This document shows, in pieces, positions 1 through 5,481 of a stretch of 5,565 nt of DNA. Numbering within the stretch: the first letter of the stretch is position 1; each line of letters opens with the position of its first letter. Below the pieces are notes generated by a model. That model was given only the letters and a program-made list of their open reading frames with translations. It did no database searches and was not told the DNA's origin. The position numbers were made by a program, and so were the translations under genes. This stretch comes from an uncultured Myxococcales bacterium (GTDB taxonomy: Bacteria > Myxococcota_A > Bradymonadia > UBA7976 > UBA1532). Location: contig CALBMW010000648.1 of NCBI GenBank assembly GCA_937896275.1, positions 1 through 5,565 of the forward strand, read 5' to 3'.

Positions 1-1
1 C

Positions 2-136
2 CGCCTCACCGACAAGTGGATCGCCGATCTGACCGACCCCGCGGCCTACGACGCCCGCCAGAATCACCTGGCACCTACGCCGGCACCTACGCCGGATAGG
101 ATCGGCCCCACGATACGACCGAGCGCCGCGAAGTGA
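2..136 (+). CDS. C-terminal end of an unidentified protein (5' end outside window)
   Basis: An open frame enters from the left edge and ends at TGA 134-136, giving 44 residues that begin RLTDKWIADLTDPAAYDARQ. The first 23 or so codons have G or C at nearly every third position, as expected for a real gene in this genome. After that the signal weakens: two perfect 12-bp tandem copies (71-82 and 83-94) encode APTPAPTP, followed by less biased codons up to the stop. The tail may therefore be a low-complexity extension or a shifted, decayed end. I do not recognise the family. It lies 117 bp upstream of the Uma2 gene on the same strand. Confidence 0.5.
   Translation, partial: RLTDKWIADLTDPAAYDARQNHLAPTPAPTPDRIGPTIRPSAAK
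71..94 (+). repeat. 12-bp direct tandem repeat, two copies
   Basis: GCACCTACGCCG occurs twice back to back (71-82, 83-94). The unit is a multiple of three and adds the peptide APTP twice within the tail of the upstream open frame. This is probably simple replication slippage. Confidence 0.85.
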
Positions 137-212
137 TCCTGCCGCGCCGGTGACTCGGCCGCGAGGCCCGGCGAAGCGGCTGGAGCCCGCACTTCGTTCG
201 GACTAGACTTCA

Positions 213-234
213 GCGGCGGCATCCCCCCCGCCGC
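213..234 (+). other. Short inverted repeat in the leader of the first Uma2 gene
   Basis: GCGGCGG (213-219) and CCGCCGC (228-234) can form a 7-bp stem with an 8-nt loop, ending 19 nt before the Uma2 start codon. No T-run follows, so it does not look like an intrinsic terminator. It could be a leader hairpin, but in DNA this GC-rich it may be chance. I see nothing else convincing between 137 and 253, including no clear promoter. Confidence 0.25.
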
Positions 235-253
235 GGAGACGCGAGGCGAAGAT

Positions 254-790
254 ATGGCCCTGCCGAACCCCGTCCTGGTGACCGAGGAAGAGTTCCTCGC
301 GCTCCCCGAGACCAACGAGCGCGTCGAGTTCATCGATGGAGACGTGATCGTGCCGCCGTCGCCAACCGGAGGACACCAACGCAAGGTCGTGAAGCTGAGC
401 GCAGCGCTCGAGACCTGGGCCGAGACGGCGGATGGAGACTTCGTCGTATTCGTCGGACCGATGGATGTCCGTTTCGCCCCCGGCCGCATCCTACAGCCCG
501 ATGTGTTCGTCCTCGACGGCACCTTCGACCCAGACGCCCACCAGGTGCCGATCCAGCAGACACCGCTGCTCTGCGTCGAGGTGCTCTCGGGAGACCGCAC
601 GTACGACCGCGTGACGAAGCGTCAGATCTACGCCAACGCGGGCGTCGCTGAGTACTGGGTCGTGCATCCGACCGGCGTGGTCGAGCGCTTCAGCGGCGAG
701 CGGCTCCAGCAGGCGCAACTCGTCAACGATGTGCTCACCTCGGCGCTGCTGCCGGGCTTCTCGTTGGACCTCGCCAAGCTCGCCCGGTAG
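254..790 (+). CDS. Uma2 family endonuclease-like protein (DUF820, PD-(D/E)XK fold)
   Basis: An intact 178-residue protein whose length and motif order match the Uma2/DUF820 family (Pfam PF05685), predicted restriction-endonuclease-like proteins. Visible landmarks: N-terminal helix with E25 and the D-G-D turn near residues 28-30; H41; the QPDV strand at 81-84 with candidate metal ligand D83; PLLCVEVLS at 104-112 with candidate acid E109; D118 and K122 in the following helix; and the signature GVAEYWVVHP at 130-139. A hydrophobic LLPGFSLDL segment closes the protein, as is usual. There is no signal peptide or membrane segment, so it is probably cytoplasmic. The ATG at 254 starts the family-typical N-terminus. 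The only ribosome-binding match is a weak GAGGCGA about 5-10 nt upstream. The biological role of Uma2 proteins is not established; nuclease activity is inferred from fold. It differs clearly in sequence from the broken Uma2 gene near 4480. Confidence 0.93.
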   Translation: MALPNPVLVTEEEFLALPETNERVEFIDGDVIVPPSPTGGHQRKVVKLSAALETWAETADGDFVVFVGPMDVRFAPGRILQPDVFVLDGTFDPDAHQVPIQQTPLLCVEVLSGDRTYDRVTKRQIYANAGVAEYWVVHPTGVVERFSGERLQQAQLVNDVLTSALLPGFSLDLAKLAR

Positions 791-834
791 GCACAGCCAT
801 CGGTGCTCGGTTGGTGAGGATGGCCGCGTCGCTT

Positions 835-900
835 TCTCTGTGCGGTGAGCGGAAGATTCTCTGTGCGGTGAGCGGAAGATTCTCTGTGCGGTGAGCGGAA
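835..900 (+). repeat. 23-bp tandem repeat, 2.9 copies
   Basis: A 23-bp unit starts TCTCTGTGCGGTGAGCGG and ends AAGAT. It is repeated perfectly at 835-857 and 858-880, then for 20 of 23 bases at 881-900. The period is not a multiple of three and no reading frame gives credible protein, so it is treated as non-coding. The third copy ends exactly where the PIN-domain-like remnant begins, which makes the repeat a candidate breakpoint marker. There are no spacers, so this is not a CRISPR array. Confidence 0.92.
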
Positions 901-1044
901 GCGCGAAGAGCGTTCGTCCTGACCCCTGGCGCCGTCCCCCTGGCGTGCGCCGCACGCGCGGGCGCCGACGTCTTCGTGACCGCAGACCAGCAGCTCGCGC
1001 GGGTGGACGCGGGCCTGGACATCGTCATCCTGCAGCCAGGCTGA
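895..1044 (+). pseudogene. C-terminal remnant of a PIN-domain (VapC-like) toxin
   Basis: The frame ending at TGA 1042-1044 reads ACAARAGADVFVTADQQLAR, followed by VDAGLDIVILQPG. This matches the usual C-terminal part of PIN-domain nucleases: a helix before AGAD, the strand VFVT, an acidic D after it (the position of a catalytic Asp in VapC-type toxins), a helix, and a final hydrophobic strand. Only about 35 residues look genuine. The codons before them show no PIN features, an in-frame stop lies at 892-894, and the 23-bp tandem repeat directly replaces the missing upstream part. The N-terminal catalytic half and any antitoxin gene are absent, so it should be inactive. The assignment is by pattern only. 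The right edge of the remnant touches the left edge of the 1,685-bp duplication. Confidence 0.6.
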
Positions 1045-1059
1045 CGCGCGGCGGCCCCA

Positions 1060-1090
1060 CAGGGCGGCCGACTCGGGTCGGGCGGCCCTG
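1060..1090 (+). promoter_or_regulatory. GC-rich hairpin upstream of ATPase copy 1
   Basis: An outer stem, CAGGGC (1060-1065) with GCCCTG (1085-1090), encloses an inner stem, CCGAC (1068-1072) with GTCGG (1077-1081), and a TCGG loop. It lies 16 nt after the PIN remnant's stop codon and about 53 nt before the ATPase ATG. It could terminate or attenuate upstream transcription, or bind a protein; no T-run follows. In the second gene copy both sequence differences fall inside this element. Confidence 0.35.
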
Positions 1091-1143
1091 ACCAACCCCG
1101 CCCGCTCTTGCCAGCGCAGGAGCGGCCGCCTACCGTGGCGGCC

Positions 1144-2721
1144 ATGGCGCGCACCTTCAACACCACCGGCCCCTGCGATCCGCGCTTCCACTACATGGTG
1201 CCGCCCGAGCAGCGCTTGCCGGAGGCCCGCACGCTGGTCGAGCAGATGGGGTACTTCGTGGTGCACGCGCCGCGGCAGACCGGCAAGACCACCATCCTGC
1301 GGACGCTCGCGCGCGCCCTGACCGCCGAGGGACGCTTCGCCGCGCTGCACTTCTCGTGTGAGGCGGCGAAGGCGGCGGACGAGGACTTCGAGACCGCGGA
1401 GCGGATCATCCTCACGGCGATGCAGGTCAGGGCCCGCGAGGACCTCGACCCCGACCTGCGGCCCCCTCCACGCGAGCCCGCCGACGCAGGCACGCAGATC
1501 TGGACCTCTCTGATTCGCTGGGCCGAGGCCTGCCCGCGCCCGCTGGTGCTGGTCTTCGACGAGATCGACGCGCTGCGGGGGGCGACGCTGCTCTCGGTGC
1601 TGGGGCAGCTTCGCTCGGGCTTCGACAGTCGGCCCGACCGCTTCCCGTGGTCGGTGATCCTGTGTGGCCTGCGCGACGTGCGCGACTACAAGCTCGCGGC
1701 CGGCGGCGCCGAGCCTCGGCTGGGCAGCTCCAGCCCCTTCAACATCAAGCTCGAGTCACTGCGCGTGGGCGACTTCGGCGCGAACGAGGTCCGATCGCTC
1801 CTGGGCCAGCACACGGCGGAGACTGGCCAGGTGGCGACCGACGACGCGATCGAGCGGCTCGTGGCGCTCACCGCCGGACAGCCGTGGCTGGTCAACGCTC
1901 TTGCCCGCGAGATCATCGTGAAGATGGGCGTGGCCCCGCCCGAGCCCATCACGGTCGAGCACGTCGACGCCGCGAAGGAGCGGCTGATCCTCGCGCGCCA
2001 GACCCACCTCGACTCGCTCGCGGCGCGGCTGGTCGAGCCTCGGGTCCGCCGCGTCATCGAGCCCATGCTCGCGGGTGTCCTGCCCGACGCGGATCCCTAC
2101 GACGATGACTTCCAGTACGTCGCCGATCTGGGCCTGGTGGCGCGCGACCTGCCCCTGCGCGTCGCCAACCCCATCTACCGCGAGGTCATCGTGCGCGTGC
2201 TGGCGTCGTCCGCCGAGCGCGCGGTCCTGGTCGAGCCCCGCGCCTTCGTATGCCCCGACGGTCGGCTCGACATCGAGGGTCTGTTGCAGGCATTCGTCGC
2301 GTTCTGGGTGGAGCACGGCGAGGTGCTGACCCAGCGCCAGACCTATCACGAGGTCGCGCCCCAACTGGTGCTGATGGCGTTTTTGCAACGCCTCGTGAAC
2401 GGCGGCGGCCAGGTCGACCGCGAGTTTGGCGTCGGCCGCGGCCGCATCGACCTGCTGATTCGCTGGCCCTACGTCTCGCCCGACGGCACGCGCGCCTGGC
2501 AGCGCACCGCCTTCGAGCTGAAGGTCCGCGCCGGGAGCGCGCCGGATCCCCTGGCGAAGGGGCTGGCCCAGCTCGACGCCTACCTCGACCGCCTGGGCCT
2601 CGACACGGGCATCCTGGTGTTGTTCGACCGCCGCCCCGACGCGCCCCCCATCGCCACCCGCACGCGCCTCGAAGAGGCCACCTCGCCCACCGGGCGGCCC
2701 ATCACCGTGCTGCGCGGCTGA
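1144..2721 (+). CDS. AAA-like P-loop ATPase with C-terminal PD-(D/E)XK nuclease-like domain, copy 1
   Basis: A 525-residue protein. The N-terminus FNTTGPCDPRFHYMVP (5-20) is the conserved opening of a bacterial AAA-like ATPase family. Walker A is HAPRQTGKTT (41-50; K48, T49), with Ala replacing the first Gly, as in related AAA-like families. Walker B is LVLVFDEID (134-142; D139, E140). VILCGLRDVR (171-180) is sensor-1-like, and LTAGQPWLVNALARE (242-256) is a helical-lid motif. After a linker, residues about 377-497 resemble a PD-(D/E)XK_9-type domain: GRIDLLI (433-439; D436), FELK (457-460; E458, K460) and QLDAYLDRL (476-484). Substrate and role are unknown; ATP-driven nucleic-acid processing is inferred. 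The start is uncertain. ATG 1144 gives the family-like N-terminus; AGGAG at 1118-1122 is nearer an in-frame GTG at 1135 (12 extra residue-coding bases at most matter little), and TTG 1108 precedes that site. There is no adjacent partner gene on the same transcript except its own duplicate. Confidence 0.9.
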   Translation: MARTFNTTGPCDPRFHYMVPPEQRLPEARTLVEQMGYFVVHAPRQTGKTTILRTLARALTAEGRFAALHFSCEAAKAADEDFETAERIILTAMQVRAREDLDPDLRPPPREPADAGTQIWTSLIRWAEACPRPLVLVFDEIDALRGATLLSVLGQLRSGFDSRPDRFPWSVILCGLRDVRDYKLAAGGAEPRLGSSSPFNIKLESLRVGDFGANEVRSLLGQHTAETGQVATDDAIERLVALTAGQPWLVNALAREIIVKMGVAPPEPITVEHVDAAKERLILARQTHLDSLAARLVEPRVRRVIEPMLAGVLPDADPYDDDFQYVADLGLVARDLPLRVANPIYREVIVRVLASSAERAVLVEPRAFVCPDGRLDIEGLLQAFVAFWVEHGEVLTQRQTYHEVAPQLVLMAFLQRLVNGGGQVDREFGVGRGRIDLLIRWPYVSPDGTRAWQRTAFELKVRAGSAPDPLAKGLAQLDAYLDRLGLDTGILVLFDRRPDAPPIATRTRLEEATSPTGRPITVLRG

Positions 2722-2744
2722 CAGGACGCCGCGCGGCGGCCCCA

Positions 2745-2775
2745 CAGGGCGGCCGACCCGGGTCGGGCGACCCTG
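2745..2775 (+). promoter_or_regulatory. GC-rich hairpin upstream of ATPase copy 2
   Basis: This is the counterpart of the element before copy 1. Here C2758 makes a perfect 14-bp palindrome, CCGACCCGGGTCGG (2753-2766), whereas A2770 breaks the closing pair of the outer stem, leaving five pairs (2745-2749 with 2771-2775). It sits 24 nt after the stop codon of copy 1 and 54 nt before the ATG of copy 2, so it could act as a weak terminator, leader hairpin or binding site. Confidence 0.35.
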
Positions 2776-2828
2776 ACCAACCCCGCCCGCTCTTGCCAGC
2801 GCAGGAGCGGCCGCCTACCGTGGCGGCC

Positions 2829-4406
2829 ATGGCGCGCACCTTCAACACCACCGGCCCCTGCGATCCGCGCTTCCACTACATGGTGCCGCCCGAGCAGCGC
2901 TTGCCGGAGGCCCGCACGCTGGTCGAGCAGATGGGGTACTTCGTGGTGCACGCGCCGCGGCAGACCGGCAAGACCACCATCCTGCGGACGCTCGCGCGCG
3001 CCCTGACCGCCGAGGGACGCTTCGCCGCGCTGCACTTCTCGTGTGAGGCGGCGAAGGCGGCGGACGAGGACTTCGAGACCGCGGAGCGGATCATCCTCAC
3101 GGCGATGCAGGTCAGGGCCCGCGAGGACCTCGACCCCGACCTGCGGCCCCCTCCACGCGAGCCCGCCGACGCAGGCACGCAGATCTGGACCTCTCTGATT
3201 CGCTGGGCCGAGGCCTGCCCGCGCCCGCTGGTGCTGGTCTTCGACGAGATCGACGCGCTGCGGGGGGCGACGCTGCTCTCGGTGCTGGGGCAGCTTCGCT
3301 CGGGCTTCGACAGTCGGCCCGACCGCTTCCCGTGGTCGGTGATCCTGTGTGGCCTGCGCGACGTGCGCGACTACAAGCTCGCGGCCGGCGGCGCCGAGCC
3401 TCGGCTGGGCAGCTCCAGCCCCTTCAACATCAAGCTCGAGTCACTGCGCGTGGGCGACTTCGGCGCGAACGAGGTCCGATCGCTCCTGGGCCAGCACACG
3501 GCGGAGACTGGCCAGGTGGCGACCGACGACGCGATCGAGCGGCTCGTGGCGCTCACCGCCGGACAGCCGTGGCTGGTCAACGCTCTTGCCCGCGAGATCA
3601 TCGTGAAGATGGGCGTGGCCCCGCCCGAGCCCATCACGGTCGAGCACGTCGACGCCGCGAAGGAGCGGCTGATCCTCGCGCGCCAGACCCACCTCGACTC
3701 GCTCGCGGCGCGGCTGGTCGAGCCTCGGGTCCGCCGCGTCATCGAGCCCATGCTCGCGGGTGTCCTGCCCGACGCGGATCCCTACGACGATGACTTCCAG
3801 TACGTCGCCGATCTGGGCCTGGTGGCGCGCGACCTGCCCCTGCGCGTCGCCAACCCCATCTACCGCGAGGTCATCGTGCGCGTGCTGGCGTCGTCCGCCG
3901 AGCGCGCGGTCCTGGTCGAGCCCCGCGCCTTCGTATGCCCCGACGGTCGGCTCGACATCGAGGGTCTGTTGCAGGCATTCGTCGCGTTCTGGGTGGAGCA
4001 CGGCGAGGTGCTGACCCAGCGCCAGACCTATCACGAGGTCGCGCCCCAACTGGTGCTGATGGCGTTTTTGCAACGCCTCGTGAACGGCGGCGGCCAGGTC
4101 GACCGCGAGTTTGGCGTCGGCCGCGGCCGCATCGACCTGCTGATTCGCTGGCCCTACGTCTCGCCCGACGGCACGCGCGCCTGGCAGCGCACCGCCTTCG
4201 AGCTGAAGGTCCGCGCCGGGAGCGCGCCGGATCCCCTGGCGAAGGGGCTGGCCCAGCTCGACGCCTACCTCGACCGCCTGGGCCTCGACACGGGCATCCT
4301 GGTGTTGTTCGACCGCCGCCCCGACGCGCCCCCCATCGCCACCCGCACGCGCCTCGAAGAGGCCACCTCGCCCACCGGGCGGCCCATCACCGTGCTGCGC
4401 GGCTGA
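2829..4406 (+). CDS. AAA-like P-loop ATPase with C-terminal PD-(D/E)XK nuclease-like domain, copy 2
   Basis: The protein is identical over 525 residues to the first copy, with all the same motifs (Walker A K48/T49, Walker B D139/E140, nuclease-like D436, E458, K460), and the DNA also appears identical between ATG and stop. It starts 107 bp after the stop codon of copy 1 on the same strand, so the pair could be co-transcribed, although each copy carries its own leader with AGGAG (2803-2807). The reading frame is accidentally open upstream as far as an ATG at 2250. A 718-residue call from there is not credible, because its first 181-193 residues are an Arg/Pro/His-rich out-of-frame translation of copy 1 and its trailer. 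Identical coding sequence means a recent duplication, ongoing gene conversion, or an assembly artefact. Confidence 0.88.
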   Translation: MARTFNTTGPCDPRFHYMVPPEQRLPEARTLVEQMGYFVVHAPRQTGKTTILRTLARALTAEGRFAALHFSCEAAKAADEDFETAERIILTAMQVRAREDLDPDLRPPPREPADAGTQIWTSLIRWAEACPRPLVLVFDEIDALRGATLLSVLGQLRSGFDSRPDRFPWSVILCGLRDVRDYKLAAGGAEPRLGSSSPFNIKLESLRVGDFGANEVRSLLGQHTAETGQVATDDAIERLVALTAGQPWLVNALAREIIVKMGVAPPEPITVEHVDAAKERLILARQTHLDSLAARLVEPRVRRVIEPMLAGVLPDADPYDDDFQYVADLGLVARDLPLRVANPIYREVIVRVLASSAERAVLVEPRAFVCPDGRLDIEGLLQAFVAFWVEHGEVLTQRQTYHEVAPQLVLMAFLQRLVNGGGQVDREFGVGRGRIDLLIRWPYVSPDGTRAWQRTAFELKVRAGSAPDPLAKGLAQLDAYLDRLGLDTGILVLFDRRPDAPPIATRTRLEEATSPTGRPITVLRG

Positions 4407-4469
4407 CGGGACGCCGCGCGTCCGTCGGCGGGGCTGCCGGCGGCCCGGCCCGCGCGCCACGGTGGGCCC

Positions 4470-4474
4470 GGAGG
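4470..4474 (+). promoter_or_regulatory. Ribosome binding site of the broken Uma2 gene
   Basis: A strong GGAGG sits 5 nt before ATG 4480. It fixes the start there rather than at the in-frame GTG at 4462, and it is the best Shine-Dalgarno match in the window. Confidence 0.75.
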
Positions 4475-4479
4475 TCGAC

Positions 4480-5188
4480 ATGGCGGCTCCTGCCTTCCAG
4501 CCCGACGATGAGCTCCCGCGGCTCCCGACGTCGGACGAGCTGCCCTGCGAGGATGGAGTGCCCTGGGAGACCAGCAAGCACCGGTCGCAGAAGAAGATGT
4601 TGATCTTCGCGCTGGAGGACGCGTGGCGCGACCGCGACGACTTCTTCGTCGGTGGCAACATGTTCATGTACTTCAGCCTGCTGCAAACGAAGCGCGACGA
4701 CTTCAGGGGCCCCGACTTCTTCGTCGCGCTGGGCACCACGCGCCGCGCGCGCAGGTCATGGGTGGTGTGGGAGGAGGAGCGGGCCCCCGACGTGATCGTC
4801 GAGATCACCTCGGCCTTCGACGCGCGAAGAAGATCATGAGCGCAAGAAGCACGTGTGCGGCAGCACGCTCCGGGTGCCGTATGACTTCATCTTCGCTCCC
4901 GAGACCGGCGAGCTCGAAGGCTTCCAGCTGGACCTGGTCCAGGGCACCCACCTGCCCCTCGCGCCCAACGCCGACGGCCGCCTGCCCTGCGAGCGTCTCG
5001 GCCTGCAGCTCGGCCTGTGGGGGGGGACTTCCGCGGTGTCGGTAGGCCGGGGCTGCGCCTCGATGCGCCGGGCGGAGCGCCGGCGCCGCTCCCCGAGGAG
5101 CGCGCCGAGCACGAGGCGGGCGCGCGGCGAAGCGCAGAGGCGCGTCGCCGAGCTGGAGGCGCAGGTTCGGGCCCTGCAGAAGGGCTGA
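4480..5188 (+). pseudogene. Uma2 family endonuclease-like gene with three apparent frameshifts
   Basis: The first frame gives 112 good Uma2 residues from ATG 4480: LPCEDGVPWE (21-30), H34, GGNMFMYFS (58-66), FRGPDFFVALG (76-86; candidate ligand D79) and APDVIVEITS (102-111; E108). It then runs into a stop at 4837-4839. Skipping one T of the TT at 4816-4817 restores family sequence in frame 2: STREEDHERKKHV, LRVPYDFIFAPETGELEGF and LPCERLGLQLGLW. At the eight-G run (5019-5026) the family-like sequence moves to frame 1 (GDFRGVGRPGLRLDA, LPEERAEHEAGARR). Around 5123-5132 it returns to frame 2 (EAQRRVAELEAQVRALQKG, coiled-coil-like) and ends at TGA 5186-5188. The reconstructed protein is about 235 residues, normal for the larger, cyanobacterial-type Uma2 subgroup with a C-terminal coiled coil. 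As written it encodes only a 120-residue truncated product lacking the catalytic Lys region. Sequencing error is a real alternative, at least at the G-run. Confidence 0.85.
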
Positions 5189-5246
5189 GGCTCCGGGCAA
5201 CGACGAGGCGCCCGCGCGCGGAGGGTGAGAGGCCACGCAGAGCGTG

Positions 5247-5336
5247 GTCGCAGTCGGCGACGAAGGCCTGGAGGGCGCTGTCGTCGAAGGCGCTCGTCTC
5301 GGCGTCCAGGCGCAGCGTAAGTACGCGCACTTTCAT
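5247..5336 (-). pseudogene. Truncated 5' end of a DGR-type HRDC accessory-like protein
   Basis: Reading the minus strand from ATG 5336, the first 30 residues run MKVRVLTLRLDAETSAFDDS, then ALQAFVADCD. This resembles, from memory of the family, the N-terminus of small HRDC-domain proteins found beside reverse transcriptases in diversity-generating retroelements: MK-hydrophobic strand, D-x-E/x, then FDD and a helix ending FxxD. The next expected segment (a strand with a V/I-R-E/D-H/Y-F-F type motif) is absent in all three minus frames, and the open frame continues as Arg/Pro/Ala-rich antisense of the Uma2 pseudogene. No HRDC domain is present. GTGAG, 5 nt upstream on the minus strand, could be a weak ribosome binding site. 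I infer a gene cut off after about 30 codons. The family assignment is tentative. Confidence 0.45.
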
Positions 5337-5371
5337 CGAAACTCACATTCCCCAATGAGGCGCGATCGCGA

Positions 5372-5390
5372 CCAGGGGCTCCGCCCCTGG
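5372..5390. repeat. Hairpin with perfect 8-bp stem
   Basis: CCAGGGGC (5372-5379) and GCCCCTGG (5383-5390) are perfect reverse complements around a 3-nt loop. It lies just upstream (minus-strand sense) of the truncated HRDC-like gene. Without a T-run on either side it is not a typical intrinsic terminator; it could be a REP-like dispersed palindrome. Confidence 0.6.
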
Positions 5391-5396
5391 ACCCCG

Positions 5397-5481
5397 GCCG
5401 CCCGCAGCCGCTCGGCCTTCCCGGGCCCCGGTGGGCTTCGCACCTTTCGGCGCCCTTCCAGGCCGCGCGGCTGCGGGCGGC
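5397..5481. repeat. 15-bp inverted repeat with 55-bp interior
   Basis: GCCGCCCGCAGCCGC (5397-5411) and GCGGCTGCGGGCGGC (5467-5481) are perfect reverse complements. They could close a long stem-loop in RNA or mark the ends of a small repeat element. The interior is GC-rich with further short complementary stretches. No protein or known RNA family is recognised. Confidence 0.6.

Larger units (their letters stand above)
1045..2735 (+). repeat. Tandem duplication, copy 1 (1,685-bp period)
   Basis: This is the left copy of a head-to-tail duplication. Every position aligns with the position 1,685 bp further right, from 1045/2730 to 2735/4420. The unit contains a hairpin leader, one complete ATPase-nuclease gene and 14 bp past its stop codon. 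CGCGCG occurs at 1045-1050, 2730-2735 and 4415-4420, so the two copies share the central hexamer. By reading I found three differences: T1073/C2758, G1085/A2770 and A2723/G4408. No insertion sequence, transposase or terminal inverted repeat flanks the unit. Confidence 0.95.
2730..4420 (+). repeat. Tandem duplication, copy 2 (1,685-bp period)
   Basis: This is the right copy of the duplication, beginning at the shared central CGCGCG (2730-2735) and ending at the last CGCGCG (4415-4420). After this the sequence diverges abruptly (G2736 against T4421). On its left side homology stops just as sharply (A1044 against C2729). Over the 1,691 aligned positions I see three substitutions and no insertions or deletions. 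Confidence 0.95.

Noticed and set aside
835..900. A minimal CRISPR array
   Set aside because: The repeats are directly adjacent with no spacers, and no cas gene is present.
628..1350. A 240-residue minus-strand open frame through the tandem repeat
   Set aside because: It crosses the 23-bp repeat, whose period changes frame, and overlaps the good genes on both sides. The sequence is low-complexity.
2250..4406. A 718-residue open frame that would extend ATPase copy 2 far upstream
   Set aside because: The added N-terminal part is an out-of-frame translation of the end of copy 1 and its trailer, with Arg/Pro/His-rich composition. Copy 1 shows that the natural start is at the position equivalent to 2829.
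1045..4420. A composite transposon or insertion-sequence-driven duplication
   Set aside because: No transposase, terminal inverted repeats or target-site duplication flank the copies. A 6-bp microhomology explains the boundaries.
3441..4808. A 455-residue minus-strand open frame antisense to copy 2 and the Uma2 pseudogene (with a 329-residue counterpart at 1756-2745)
   Set aside because: Typical high-GC antisense shadow of strongly biased coding sequence. It has no recognisable domain, while the plus strand carries conserved motifs.
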